Below, one piece after another: positions 23,635 to 39,800 of a stretch of DNA of 64,000 bases. The position numbers and the translations under genes were made by a program. The DNA is taken from positions 14,913,501-14,977,500 of the forward strand of contig NC_053422.1 in assembly GCF_016859285.1 (NCBI RefSeq). Reading direction: 5' to 3'. The notes under the pieces were generated by a model. That model was not told where the DNA came from. It saw only the letters and a program-made list of their open reading frames with translations, and made no database searches. This stretch comes from Xiphias gladius (Eukaryota > Chordata > Actinopteri > Istiophoriformes > Xiphiidae). How positions within the stretch are numbered: position 1 is the first letter of the stretch; every line of letters begins with the position of its first letter.

Positions 23635-23960
23635 GACAGTTGTAACTCTATGACTTATTTTGAGAGACTGTGTTGGTAGATGAAGTATACTGCTTTTATA
23701 ATTGCCAATGCTTTCAAAGGAAAATTTTTCCAAGGCTAAAAAGGGAAATAGATTAATGAAAGTGAAGAGTTCAAAATCAGACCCAGTGACAGGTAAACAA
23801 AAAAAACCATAAAGTAAGGAAAACATACAAAGTTACAAACACTATTACATACGGGATAACCATTCACATCAGTGTATATGGCTGATGTGCAGTGTTAAAG
23901 CTGGTTGACCTAAACAAAATGCATTATCCGTCTAAAGGGCCATTACACCTTGTAGCCAGA

Positions 23961-24032
23961 GACCTTGTGGCGCAACGGTAGCGCGTCTGACTCCAGATCA
24001 GAAGGTTGTGTGTTCAAATCACATCAAGGTCA
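23961..24032 (+). tRNA. trnW-cca: tRNA-Trp (CCA), copy 2
   Basis: The 72-nt cloverleaf has a perfect acceptor stem (GACCTTG/CAAGGTC), anticodon loop CTCCAGA (CCA) and intact A and B boxes. Compared with copies 1 and 3, one T-stem pair has changed from C-G to T-A on both sides, and the acceptor G-T pair has become A-T, so pairing is preserved. A T-run terminator follows at 24043-24049. Confidence 0.95.
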
Positions 24033-24067
24033 AAGAGTTGAATTTTTTTGAAGCATTTCTCTGTTAA

Positions 24068-24290
24068 TGGCAGTGGTCTCTTTCTAGAGGTCAAAATACC
24101 CCTATTCACAGGGCACTAGAGATCACTCAGTTATTATATAGTTATGAACACAATGTAAATCATATCCTTTAGCATGTGCAGTCACCAAATCTCAACTAAA
24201 CTGATCATCTACGGTAAACCTTAGGGCGGTGTGTTAGAATATACCGCCCATCATCATTAATACACCAAATGAGGAAATATCCTCAGCGCA
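24068..24290 (+). mobile_element. Tc1/mariner transposase remnant, relic 3
   Basis: AATGTAAATCATATCC, TGCAGTCACCAAATCTCAAC and ACACCAAATGAGGAAATATC match the same transposase 3' region as relics 1 and 2. It has no open frame. It lies between tRNA-Trp copies 2 and 3. Confidence 0.65.
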
Positions 24291-24421
24291 AAGAACACAG
24301 TGTCTTGGGCCAGGGCCTTCTTCAGTATATCTCGACTCAGGGTTGAATCCTGCTGCTGCAACCACCTCATTTGCGCTTGTATGACATGATCTGAAACTAC
24401 CAAAGTACCTCTCTCCATCCA

Positions 24422-24493
24422 GACCTTGTGGCGCAACGGTAGCGCGTCTGACTCCAGATCAGAAGGTTGCGTGTTCAAATCACGTCAGGGTCA
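24422..24493 (+). tRNA. trnW-cca: tRNA-Trp (CCA), copy 3
   Basis: The 72-nt cloverleaf has acceptor GACCTTG/CAGGGTC, anticodon loop CTCCAGA (CCA), and intact A and B boxes. It differs from copy 1 by GGTT instead of GGAT in the variable region. The first T4 run downstream is about 30 nt away. A degenerate tRNA-like scrap (24626-24668) follows. Confidence 0.94.
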
Positions 24494-25002
24494 AACAGCT
24501 TCGTTGATTCTTTAAACTCTCCCTTTTCACTATGCAGCTTGTCGTGCCTTTAAATGAAAGCCCATGCTCCAGCAGGTCCACTTGATGTTTGGATCAGATT
24601 ATAGCTCTAAAACACCATTACCACCACTCCAGACCAGACATTTGTGTGTTTAAATCATGCCAAGACTGTGCATAATGACTTCTTAATTATTAATGGTTCA
24701 TAAAGAACACTGACAACAAACTGAGCTGATCCTTTTTATTTTCATCTTCCTCTTTGTTGTTCAAGTTTCTAACTATGTGCTTTGGTATGTTAAACAGTAA
24801 AAAAAAAAAAAGAAAAACAATTACCTCATTCCATCTATATCCATCTCATATGCATCTAGCCCAAGAAGTAGAAGACAACAGGAAGAGTGGTTCACCACAA
24901 CCCACACTTCAGTCAATGTAAAGACAATAATCTGAGATGATTCCCGAAATATAACAACAATCACATAGCAGCTTTAACATGTGATTATTTGACTCCACCC
25001 AT

Positions 25003-25094
<92 letters not shown>

Positions 25095-27142
25095 TCAGTC
25101 ACATAAAAACACACTGTCATTGTTTTGTCATCCACCACAATTTTTTAATAGGAGCCTACATGTAAATCTCTCAACATCTCCTTTGTTTTCCACATTTACC
25201 AACATCAAGTCCTCTGGTTTAACAAACATACAAAGTTCAACAGATGCAAAGTTGCACCTTGGTGATTGGGCCATGAGCAGGAGGGAGTGGGAGAGATACA
25301 CAAGAAGGCATTGACATATTTATGGCCCCCAAGACTGAGAGAGAAAGGAGGAGGAGAAGAGGATGTGGGGGGCAGGAGAAGGTAATGACAGACAAGAGTG
25401 GGAATAAAGAGAGAGATTTATTTTTGAAACCATCTGTTTTGTGTTGAATGAGTAGATGCAGTGTTTAGCTGGGAAAGCAAGCTGAGAAACTGGACTACTC
25501 TTGTATCTACTTCATACTGGATCTATGTACCATTTTAACACTTGTAAAGTGGAAGGATATAAAGAGACAGAGAAGAAAACTATTTTTAGAAAAGCCTGAT
25601 AATCGTGGAGGGGGGTTTATACAAATGAGAAAAAGAAAATGAGAACAAAGTGATGGAAAATTTACATTTCAATGTTTTTACATTTAAAACTTTAGCATTA
25701 ACCCCTTCCCCTGTAGTCCTGGTCCACAATGCACATGGTTATAGTAGAGTAAAGACTTATCCACTATTAATAAAAAATTGAGCAGGCACAGAAAGCTAGA
25801 TTTTGAGGTGAAAAAAAAACTGGTCTTGAAAGGTCTTTAAAAAAGGAGATAATAGTTTGTCAGTGGGAGCAGAGCTTACATAAGGATCCTCTTAATCCAA
25901 ATTTTATCAGGCAAAGGTTCAGGAATTGCAAAAAAAAAAAAAAAAAAAAAAAAAATCACAGAGCCAGGCATTACGTGAAGCTAAAGTCATTGATTTCCAT
26001 TTTCTCCTCTGTGCGAATAAGATGCAAACATAACAATACTGAGCTGAGTAAATGTCCTACTGCCGTTTTCAGTTGACGCAGTGAAGACTGACTAGGTTAT
26101 ATTCCTGTTCGGTGCAGTTTGGACAATGTGGTGAATAATGACTCCCAAAATTTGGGGCAAGCCCAGTACAAAGTGTATATGTAAGGTCGCTTGGAGTTTG
26201 TGAGTGTGTAAAGTGTGACCCAACTCTTATTCACACTGAATAAAAAAGTCTCTTTTATTTGCTTAAATTACGAATAGTAAGACATTTCGGGAAAAAAAAT
26301 TTGCTTTCTTGCTATGCTCACTAATTAACACACTGGGGGCGAAGTCACTGCACCCGCCCAAGAAATAGACTAGTAGACGGGTTAGACGAACTAGATATAA
26401 TTTACTGATTACTGAGCTTTACAGGTGCTGGTGGGCGGATTTAGTCACTTTGGACAGAGCCAGGCTAGTTGCTCCCCTGCATTTAGAGGCTAGCTAATAG
26501 GTGTATTTCCCAAAATGTTGAACTACTTACTTTAAATTCGATTGGCCTGCACTCATTCATACCAACATACCAGCTACAAAACTGCATCCAAATCAACCTT
26601 TTATATCAAGACCAAAAAGGGAGAAAAGGCATGATGTGCACAAGCATGTTAATGGACTTTATGCATGCACCCACGTGTTTGTGTATATGTATGTGTACAG
26701 CCACGGTTTCCACAGCAGACGCAGCTGTCTGGCCCGCTGGACCGCGCCTATGTCACTGTGACTCTATTTCGGGACCCTGTGTTGTTCAAAAGGTCAGATA
26801 AAGAAGCGTAGTAGTCCTCACAAAGCAGAGGGTGAGGGTGTCGGGTGAAGGGGGGCAAAGGCGGATATCCACAAACCAACACACACATCACAAACACAAG
26901 GCAGTGCAGACAGAGAGTGAGGGAAAGGGAGACCGGGACAGGAAAGCAAAGCAGAGTGGTGAGAAGCAGAGAGTGAGACATTAAGCAGGACTCCTGTGAA
27001 GAGGATTCACCTTCGACTCCCTGAAAACTTTCTAGGGAAGAAGGAAGGCATCATTTAAGAGTCCTTGGGTATTAGTTTAAAAAAAAAAAAAAACTCTAAT
27101 TTGACCTTTGATCCATTGTATAAAGAAACTTGTCTGAACATC
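24494..27142. other. Intergenic region before smtnl1
   Basis: No coding exon is visible. The stretch holds a long (CA)n at 25005-25088 and a poly-A run near 25930-25954. The last 200-400 bp (about 26.7-27.1 kb) should contain the smtnl1 promoter and 5'UTR, but no clear TATA box or CpG island marks the start. Confidence 0.5.
25005..25088. repeat. Long (CA)n microsatellite
   Basis: An uninterrupted CA tract of about 42 units. It is the longest simple CA array in the window and the antisense frame gives a meaningless Val-Cys repeat. Confidence 0.97.
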
Positions 27143-30685
<3,543 letters not shown>

Positions 30686-31038
30686 AAAAATACCGACATC
30701 ACACAGACAGACTGAAAAGACAGAAGAGATTGTTGATGGTTGCGGTACTAGAATGAGTAAGTCTTAGTTTGATATTGGGCTGACTACTCTCAGAGTAAAG
30801 AGGCACATCAGGTCGACTCTCAACTCAAATACTGGCAATGTGATGTTACAGATAGCTGTATGTTTGAAAGTGTATTATGAAGTATGTTTTTTTTTTTTTT
30901 TTTTTTTTAAATCGACTGCCATGTTATTTGTTTTTGAGCACATGAGGTAGAAAATGTAATTATTCTATTTGTTGTGTACTTGGATAAAATCAGAATTTAA
31001 TTAATGCACCTGTGAAGTATAAAGTTTTATTGTGCAAC

Positions 31039-31044
31039 AATAAA
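31039..31044 (+). other. smtnl1: Poly(A) signal of smtnl1
   Basis: AATAAA lies about 350 nt after the stop codon. A second AATAAA near 31365 could serve as a distal site. Confidence 0.65.
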
Positions 31045-31487
31045 ATTCTTCTGTTGAAGGGACACATGATGCTCAGCCAAGACGAATGAATTATGACAAC
31101 AATATGATAGATGGGGCATTCACTATGGCAATGGCTTGTCTTTTTTGCCAGATAGGCAAAAGTATTTTATAGTACTCACATCGTATTACACTTTATATAG
31201 ACGTATAATACAGTGAAAGTATGTGAAAAATCTAACTTATGAGGTTGTGATTTTCTGTGACTTTGAGATTTTTTTTACCTGAATAGTTTTTGACAAATTT
31301 AAGAAAATAGAAAATGACTTTGTTTGAGCCAGTTGAGGCCACTACTCTTTTATAGTCTATCAATAATAAAGCTATTGTTGTTGTATGTTTTATTTTTAAC
31401 ATATAAATTATATGTTATAAATTAATACCAATTGATAACCAGATATACTACCCACTGACTGGCAGGTCTTTAAATATAAAGAAAAAC

Positions 31488-31940
31488 CAGTGGTGAAATG
31501 TAACTAAGTACTTTTACTCAAGTACTGCACTTAAACACAGGTTAGAGGTATTCGTAATTTACTACTACTTTACTACTTTAGACTTCTAGTTCTCTACAAT
31601 TCAGAGGAAAATATTGTATTTTTTACTCCACTACATTTATTTGACAGCTTTAGTTACTAGTTACTTTACAATTTAAGATTGTACAAACAAAACAAATGAT
31701 GAGCAAATAACATGTGGTGCATTTATATAGATCAAACTACACAAAAGTTTACAAAATAGCTCCACCTCAACCAACTACAACAGCAAGATGCTACATATTG
31801 ATAGATCGGTGATAATAATCCAGTAAAGTAACAGTACAACATTCATAGGGGCCAATAATACAAACCTTTGCTGAAGTTAATTTTTTGGAAGAGAGTATTT
31901 TTGTACCCTGTAGTACTGCTACTTTAAAGTTAAGTATCTG
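31488..31940. mobile_element. Teleost DNA transposon, copy D
   Basis: The left end CAGTGGTGAAATGTAACTAA and internal motifs (CTCCACTACATTTATTTGAC, TAGTTACTAGTTACTTT, AAATAGCTCCACCTCAACC) match the family. The right side ends near GTACTGCTACTTTAAAGTTAA. It is about 450 bp with no open frame. Confidence 0.6.
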
Positions 31941-32995
31941 GGCTTGTATTTATCAAACTTCAAAGAAAACACATGCAGGAATGCTCGAATGTACCAACTG
32001 AAGAGTCACAAAGTTCTAGGCTGAGTGAAAGCGACAAGACACACTTATCAAGGGACTTCTCTTACTTACAGCAAAGTGTTACAGTAACTTTTAAGAGCAA
32101 CTCTCAGGTGATCAGAGGACGGATCACATGCAGGTTGAGAAGAGGAACAGCCAATCACAGATAGAGACTGACTCTACATCTGCCATATTTTACATTCTTT
32201 AAAATTACACACGTATATATATAAAATTATCTTGTATATAAATATAAATACTAAAATGTATTGTTATCATTTTTAAAAAAAATTTATTTGTGTGAAATCT
32301 TTAAATTATTAGCAGTGGAAATAACAATCTAATTTATTTAGAATATATAAATATATATAAATAAGGACGAAATAATAGGAAACTTGCAGGAACGGAAATG
32401 AAATTCTGCTGCGAGACAAGGTAGACGAGGTACATCAGGTAAATCATATAATAAGAAGACCAGGGCAGACAATCAGGATGCGTAGCTAGTGATCATCTGG
32501 ATCCACTCTGGAGCTCTTTTACATTTAAGAGCCTTTCTAGGTCAAAGGACATTTGATAAGCAGTGTTTATCCTTCAGTTTGTGAGAGGGAGTAAACGAAT
32601 AAATAAATGAATAAAACCTACATTTAAATACCTTTGAACGAATTACATTCATAAACACATGGGTGAAACAATCCTGTTTTTCATTGAGTCACCCACCCAC
32701 TCTTCCTCCTCTATCTCTAAACTAGGCTATGGGTGAATTATCAATATCACCGGCTGCGCGTTTAGTCACGGTTGCCTTTGTGTTGAAGGTGAGTGGTATT
32801 TTAGTGAAGCCTCGACGCCGACCGTTCGGTCAGAGTCTGTCGACGAGGAAGAAGTCAAGCCTCCGCTCTCCAGTATTTACGGTAATCGGCGTCATGCTAC
32901 CGGAAAGGCCATTGTGTTGTCGCTTCTCGTGAGCTCGCCCGTCGATCGTGTCGCGCTGTTCTCCAACGTTGTTCTCGGCCGCGGCAGCGTGAAAC
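31941..32995. other. Intergenic region rising into a CpG-rich promoter
   Basis: The left part is AT-rich with no feature I can name. From about 32.75 kb CpG content rises (GCCTCGACGCCGACCGTTCG, CGCGCTGTTC, CGGCCGCGGCAGCG), marking the promoter and 5'UTR of the zinc-finger gene that starts at 32996. No TATA box was seen, which fits a CpG-island promoter. Confidence 0.6.
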
Positions 32996-35900
32996 ATGTC
33001 TGCAAACATGCCGCCGGGCAGCCTGAACCTGGAGTCGCAGCTCCTGTCCATCATGGACGTGCTGGTGAAGGCGGCGGTGGCGGAAATCAGCCAGCTCTTC
33101 TCGGAGAGCTCGGCGTCTCTCCGCCTGCATTTAACCCAGAGCCTGAAGGAAAACGAAGCCCTGAGGATGAGGATGAAGGTGATGAGGAGCGAGCTCTTCT
33201 CCCTCCGGCTGCAGACCAGGACGAACCGACCGGCGAGCCGCTTCTCTCCGATCAGAGGGAATATCCCCAAACCGCGGGCGAAATCGCAAAGTAACGACTA
33301 CTTCCACTTAAAAAAACACAACAACAACAACAACAACAACTTCACACTCGAGTAACAAGCTACGCTCTCCTCCTGCAGACCAGTTAACAATTTAAGACCC
33401 ACTTTTATCAAATTTCTCATTCCGACTAATTGCTTTCTATTTCAATTCAAACGGTCTCCTTAAAGCCGGACTGTATCAGTAGTCAATGAACTGCTAATCA
33501 ATAACCGCTGCTCCCTCTCACGTCACACCGACGTCACTGATTCTGTGTTTTCCTTCTCCCGCTCTGGTGGTGATCAATAACTTTTTATCACGTGTGAGCT
33601 TGATCTGATTCGCTCTACATCGCAGTGGTCGATTGAAGACGCCTGCGGCTGTGCGCAAAAGTTAGGGCAAATGACGTATGGTGTTGGTCGTTGAGGTGAA
33701 AAGAAGTAAATTCAACCGCTGCGGCAAACACACGCTGAAGAAATGGGGCTTTCCACAAATGCTAATAAAATAATAATTAAAAAAAAAAAAAAAAAAGTCT
33801 TGACAAGCTGTCAGTCAAATAAAGGTCTTGTTCACGATGCACCCTTTGGCAAAACCCTCTCCAATTCATGACCACACCGCTGCCATTGCTTCAAACGAAA
33901 GTGATCACCATAGGTTTACAGGGCCAGTATCTATCGCGAAGCCTTGCATTAGATACACAAAAAGATTTGTTAGTTTAGAAGACTGAAGTAGCTTCCTCTA
34001 TCTGGTGGTGTATGTGCATCTAATTCACAACTCTGCCGCTGTGGACGGTGAACTTACACCCTTCCCCATCACCTTCCATGGCCCTGAAATTATGTCGTTT
34101 TATTTCCTCATTTCAGTTGTCATTAAGCCACCAGTGGCTCAAAAGGCTGCTGGGGAAGCCGTTTCTATTTCTCTACAGTCAGAGAACAAGATGTCGTCCT
34201 CCGTCCCTCAGGCGCAGGTAATCACAGCACACACGGGGACTGTCAGTAGCTAATAGTTTTTATTTAAAAGAATGTGTTTGTTCATGCAGAGGGGTTCTTA
34301 TTTGTTAGTGCGCAGACGTGGAGAGTCCGGATGTCATCCTGATCAAAGATGAAGACGACATTGGAGGATGCGTGCCAGTTGTGGGTGAGTGGGCTGTTTT
34401 TAATAATTCAACACCTGAGTGTCAGCTAGTGATCCACAGGAGCTGAGAGTTATTCTGTGTTTTGCTCAAGGGCACATCAGGCACATCGGCTAAGACGGGA
34501 TCAAAAGCTGCTGATTTCACTGGACTAGATCTGGGCTGGGGCGACTGGCCATGTGCTTTGTAACGAAGGGATATGTCAACAGCTTCAATATTATCCCGCT
34601 TTTATGCATTTTTGTTAGGTTTTTTGTCAGCAGAAAATTAACTTTTAAAATAGATATTCATTTCTGTCACAGCTGAAGGAATGGGATTCAAAACTTGAAA
34701 TGCCACTTAGCGTCGCCTCAGAGATTTTAAGGGAAGCATTTTCATTTTGCAGTCGGATCCTGCACTCTTGCCTCTGGAAGACGAGAAACAATTTAACATT
34801 TATTCAATCTGCCAACAAACACGCTTTGACAGGACAGATCGTCACTTCAAAAATTATTATTAATTATTATAAACAAATAATATCCCGAATGTCATGTCAG
34901 CATTATTATTATTATTATTATATTATTATTTTATTATACAAGCTGCATTCTTGTATGCCTCAGTATATTGAAGCATATGTCATGTTGGATGTCAGTGAGT
35001 TGGCTTCTGGGGTGATTTATTATAATACAGGGTGCATTGAACCATAATGAATTGCATGATTCAGCCATGACACATAAAGTTCAGCACTGGATGATTCAGT
35101 CCAGTGGGGGGGTGAGGGGGTTAAAAGGCCGAGGAATATTCTTAGGAATATTTTTGGGAGGTTTTATAAATACCAGCCCTGATTCACAAATTTCATTTTG
35201 TGGTTTGATCTTTTCAGGTCAAGATGACTTTGGAAGCCACAGTGCGCAGGGCGGTGTTGCCACAGGGACTCAGAATTTACTGCCTGCTGGTTCCTCCTGC
35301 CTGACAGGAGATAATGAGGAGCTGAGAATCGTGAGTGTTCACGGCCGAGGAGAAGGGCCTCTGCAGGAGGAGGGCGACACCCTCTTCACTGCTTCTGAAC
35401 TTCAGGCTTTTAGCTCTCTGTCTCCAGAACACAGCATCACCCATGACAGTCTCCTCAGTTTCACCACTGGTGTCAATGACAGAGCACCAGTGAGAGTGAT
35501 GCAGGATAACAATGTTGGACTGGGGAGTAACAGCCAGCTGGAAAGAAATCATTCCACTCAAATGGCTTCAACGACATTGAATTCTGCAATGAAAACAACA
35601 ATAGTAGGAGCTGATGGTCAAGTGGGGCACCCCAGTCACATCAGCCACTTCCCTCAGCAGCAGAACGTGTTCCCTCACGCGGTCAACAAATCCCTGGACT
35701 GCAGCTTCTGCGGCGAGCGCTTCCTCAGCCGCGAAGACCTGATTGTTCACCGGGCAAGTCACACCGGAGAGTCGCCCGTTCCGTGCTCCTTGTGCGGCAA
35801 GTCATTCGTCAACAAGACCACGCTGAGCATCCACATGCGCATTCACACCGGTGAGAAGCCGTACGCTTGCCCCCAGTGCGGGAAGCGCTTCACGCAGAAC

Positions 35901-36035
35901 GGCAGCCTGAAGATCCACCTGAGGACTCACTCCGGAGAGAAGCCGTACACCTGCAATCAGTGCACTGCCAGCTTTAACAACCCCAGCAACCTGCGCAGAC
36001 ACATGATCACACACAACACCAACGGGGTGCTCTGA
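32996..36035 (+). CDS. C2H2 zinc-finger protein (4 exons, 429 aa)
   Basis: Exons are 32996-33290, 34117-34217, 34309-34384 and 35218-36035, summing to 1290 nt with matching phase. The N-terminal exon (about residues 1-98) encodes an acidic/leucine-rich helical segment, [20 protein letters not shown] then [15 protein letters not shown], found at the start of many teleost C2H2 proteins and probably a coiled-coil dimerisation module. Residues about 99-330 are low-complexity with acidic patches (ILIKDEDD). Four C2H2 fingers lie at the C-terminus, beginning [24 protein letters not shown] and CNQCTASF, with TGEKPY/SGEKPY linkers before fingers 3 and 4 and TGESPV before finger 2. It is a nuclear, probably DNA-binding transcription factor. 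I cannot assign an orthologue. The (AAC)n after exon 1 is intronic. Confidence 0.88.
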
Positions 36036-36333
36036 ACATAAATGATGAAACGACTTAGAGGGTTTTAACGTGGCGTTTTTACATTTTTTTTTAGTATGTT
36101 ACTGACACTTGTGCCACAATGTATATTTTGGGGAAATGTGTTTGTCATGGGTCAAATGTACTTAATAACCTACAGGTAATCGGTGTATATCTGGACAACT
36201 TAGCACTAAAATCAATGGACTGTTGTGGCTCTAAATAAGGACCCGAGCATGCATGATCTCTGTTCAGTGAGATGACACTTTTTGCATTCTTTTTAATTCT
36301 AGGAAAACCAGCAATAGGAAAACAACCTTCAAA

Positions 36334-36339
36334 AATAAA
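36334..36339 (+). other. Poly(A) signal of the zinc-finger gene
   Basis: AATAAA lies about 300 nt after the stop codon and is the first canonical signal downstream. Confidence 0.6.
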
Positions 36340-36359
36340 ATGCCTTTTTTGGTTTTCCT

Positions 36360-37582
36360 TCCTGGCCAGGGAGAATGGAAGAGTGAATTTTTATACTGTT
36401 TGAAAATCAGTCAAACTTTGACGCCTCACATCAGCTCAAGTTCATCATTTAAGGTGACTGTATCTTAATGCTGCTTGAGTAACTTTTTTTTTTTTTTTTT
36501 TTACCGTGACTTTACCTACTCTGCATTACACAGCTCTAGTGCAGCACTGGACTCCTACCTGAACGGCTGAGTGTGCAACGGATACTAAAGTGAACAGAAA
36601 CATGGTGGACAGTGAGATTGGAAAAAAAAAAGGAAACTTAGTACAGCTGTGGATGAGCAATATGGATACATTTTCTATCGCTGTATGTGGTTTTATATTG
36701 TGATATTGATATAATTGTGATACAGTACATTTTCGTTTTAAAACGCAAGAAAGCGAGTTCATCTATAATGTTTAGAAACTGTTTTAATGTTTATAAAAAT
36801 AACCAAACAGGAATTAGAGTTGGACTAATTCAATTTACTAAATGATTTACAAATGAAGGTATCACATTGATGCAACAGTCATGTCAGTCCAATTCTGGCT
36901 TAAAGCAGTTCTGCTCATTGTTTTGCCCTCACTGGCCTTATATGTATATTAAAGAGATCCCAATCCAGTTATGATATGGTTGAAAAATTTCTATTATATC
37001 ACGGTATGTACTATCACATCACCAAACCCCATTTACAATAGGCAATGTTATAGAGAGGTCCAATGAAAAGTGTGACTGTGACTGTTTTAAAAGTTTGCAG
37101 AGCTACACGCAGTTCAGTAGTTTTTCCTTTCACATAGCTGACACAAATTCCCAGACAAACAGACTAAACTTCAGACTTGGACTTATCAGTCTGAACATTA
37201 TAACTAATTAGAATGCGTGGCTTGTTTTATATGATCGCCATACCTAGCATAAGGAGAGATTCATTTCCCCCTCCTTCATTTTATGTGTATGTGCATATGT
37301 TTCATTTAAAAACAAACTACCTCCACTCTTGTCTCTGTTGTGGCTCTCTTTTTCCTCCCTTTATACTTCCAGATAGTTTCACAGTGGGCAATAATAAATT
37401 CACTGAGCATTCTGCCTGTGGATTTGTAGTCTGGATATGCAATTATGATTGCAGATTGATTTTTTTTTTTTTTTTAAACAACAGTTTTCTACATCATAAA
37501 GTCTCATTTTACACCTCTAGAGTGCAGCATTGTTTTTGCTCTTAGTAATTATTGTGACTCAGATATTGACTCATGCTGTAGC

Positions 37583-37635
<53 letters not shown>

Positions 37636-39100
37636 GGGGCAGTCTCTGAGGGAAACTGGGGGAAATTCCTTGTATTGTTCATCTTTCCATCCTGGCCACA
37701 CTAAATTATTGTTTGTCAAGTTTTGTACTTGCTTTGCTTTGATTTCACCCCAATATCTGTAATGTCAGAAATACATTAAACCTAAGAAACAGGACTAAAA
37801 GTGTAATAATTACTCCAAAAGCTGTAGAAACATTAAGAGAAAACATGAAGTTCAACACTTCAGTGGTGTTTTAGAATTACAGTCGTGCAATGATCCTAAA
37901 TTGTTCTCTGGTCAGGCTTGATTTGTCTTATTACTACATGTGTTACTGATCAGGCACATGGGGCGATGTGATGGTCACTGGTAGTGTTTTTATGTGCCAG
38001 TAATCTTGTCACGTTGGTGTGGAATGCTGTTGTTGTACTTCCCCAAGAAATGCTGCTTCCTCTTGGGCTATTGTTCTTGGGCAATCAATGAACATGACAT
38101 TAGTGTGTGTAAATGTGAGGATGAGGGCGTGACAGTTGGAAAATGGGAGGAGAGAGGAGGCAGTGGGAGGCCCCCTATTTATTACCTTACTGCAACAGAG
38201 TTTAAAGCTCCTACTCCCCTTTTAAAAGCCTAGGCTCGCTCGTATCAGATAGTGTGTGTTTTATACAAGGCTGGACTAGCAAACTGAGCAATGCAGGCCC
38301 CAAAAGCTCCAGGTTTACATCATTACACATCTCATACACATATGCACACAGACACACATCATTTGCGTCTACATAATTTTGATTAATCACAAATGTGTTT
38401 GAAACTTGCATAACTGTCATTATCAATCAACTTAGTTGTAGAGAGAAGAGACTCTCCCAAAAAAATCAGCTTACCACCTTAATTGTTTTAGTGTATACTG
38501 TGCTCATTTGTTGTAAACTGCTTCCATTTTTTTGCGGGTCAAGTAATTAACACCCAGAAAAACAAGGGCAAGCTAGTATTAATCCATCACTGAATCCTTT
38601 TTAGGCTGCAACCAGCAATTATGTTCATTATCAATATGTCTTTTTGATTGTTTAATTTTAAAAATGTCAGAAAATAACGGAGAAAGGCCGGTTGTTATTC
38701 CATGAAACCCAACATGTTCAAATTGCCTTTGTTGCCTGACTCAATAGTCACTATAGTTTAATATCATAGAAAACTGGGAAAGTAGCAGGTATTTACATTT
38801 GTGAAGCTGATGCCAGTGAATTTTTGCTAAAAAAAAATCAAAACTGTTGCCGGTTAATTTTCTGTCACTCGACTAATCAATTAATATTAGTCGATTAATC
38901 ATTTCTTCTTTAGCGTACGGGTTGGTTTCTGGGTGCCTGGGGAGATAGTATGGTGTGAAATGTGTAGTGTGGGCCCCCAAATGAGGTTAGTCGTAGTTTT
39001 AGACTGATATGAACCCAAGTGCTTTATTCCGGTAGCTGACCACAGAATGAGTGGGACTATATTGCAAGCTATGACGAACACCTGTATGAGAGGAGGATTT
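36360..39100. other. Intergenic region between the zinc-finger gene and ctnnd1
   Basis: AT-rich sequence without a supported exon. It contains a (TG)n tract at 37588-37629 followed by a G run. The sequence becomes CpG-richer from about 39.1 kb. Confidence 0.55.
37588..37629. repeat. (TG)n microsatellite
   Basis: About 21 TG units are followed by C and a run of nine or so Gs. Confidence 0.95.
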
Positions 39101-39800
39101 GTGTCTGCGCAGTGTTTACGGTAAAGCCGCTGGTTGATCCCGCCCTCTCTTTGATAGAAAACTCGGTGATGTCGCTTCGTCTTTAACGAGCTTGACCCAG
39201 AAGCCGGAGAAGGAGGGGAAAAGAGGGGAGAAAACACACCAAAAAGCGGAGTAGTCTGGAAGGCGTCGGGGCAGGCTTTCCGCGAGCAGGTGAGTGAAAT
39301 TCCTAAATGGTGCCAGATGGTTGATATAACGGGGCTCCCGTTGTTTTTTTTTGTTTTACCCCCCCCCCTACAAACACACACAGACAGACACAGACACAGA
39401 TAGTGGGTGCACTGCAGCGTTGGCAAGGAGTGGTCACATCGACGTATCAGCAACACGACCCTCCGAGGCTAACGTTAGCTTTCGATGCTAACTTAAAGTT
39501 CAAACCTTGAGCCGCGGCGGTTCCGTTGCCTTCCCGTGATAAGCGATTCACACCGGTCCTTGATACCAACGGTTAAAACAGACAACACCGTCTAAATTAG
39601 CTTGAAAGGCCGCTTAGCTGAACGCACGCCAACTCCAGCTCTTGCGGCTAATCTGTGTTTGCTGTGCTAACGTTAGCCAGCTTGTCGGCTATGTGGGTTA
39701 TTGTGATGCTAACGCAGCAAGACAGCCAAACCAGGTCACACGGGCGCTGAGCGAGCATTGTGGCCAACCGGGCCGATTTGATCTCCAACATTGTCATTTA
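39100..39800 (+). promoter_or_regulatory. ctnnd1: ctnnd1 promoter and first non-coding exon
   Basis: The CpG density rises from about 39.1 to 39.8 kb. A probable non-coding first exon ends at 39289 (CGCGAGCAG followed by donor GTGAGT). The 12-nt palindrome GCTAACGTTAGC occurs twice in the following CpG-rich DNA (39468-39479 and 39666-39677). No TATA box is evident. Exon start was not determined. Confidence 0.55.

Noticed and set aside
24626-24668. tRNA-like scrap downstream of copy 3
   Set aside because: Keeps only parts of the anticodon and T-arms with no cloverleaf.
24909-25094. Val-Cys repeat open frame
   Set aside because: Translation of the (CA)n tract.
38899-39456. 185-aa minus-strand open frame across the ctnnd1 promoter
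   Set aside because: Open by CpG-rich composition. It opposes the ctnnd1 first exon and looks like no known protein.
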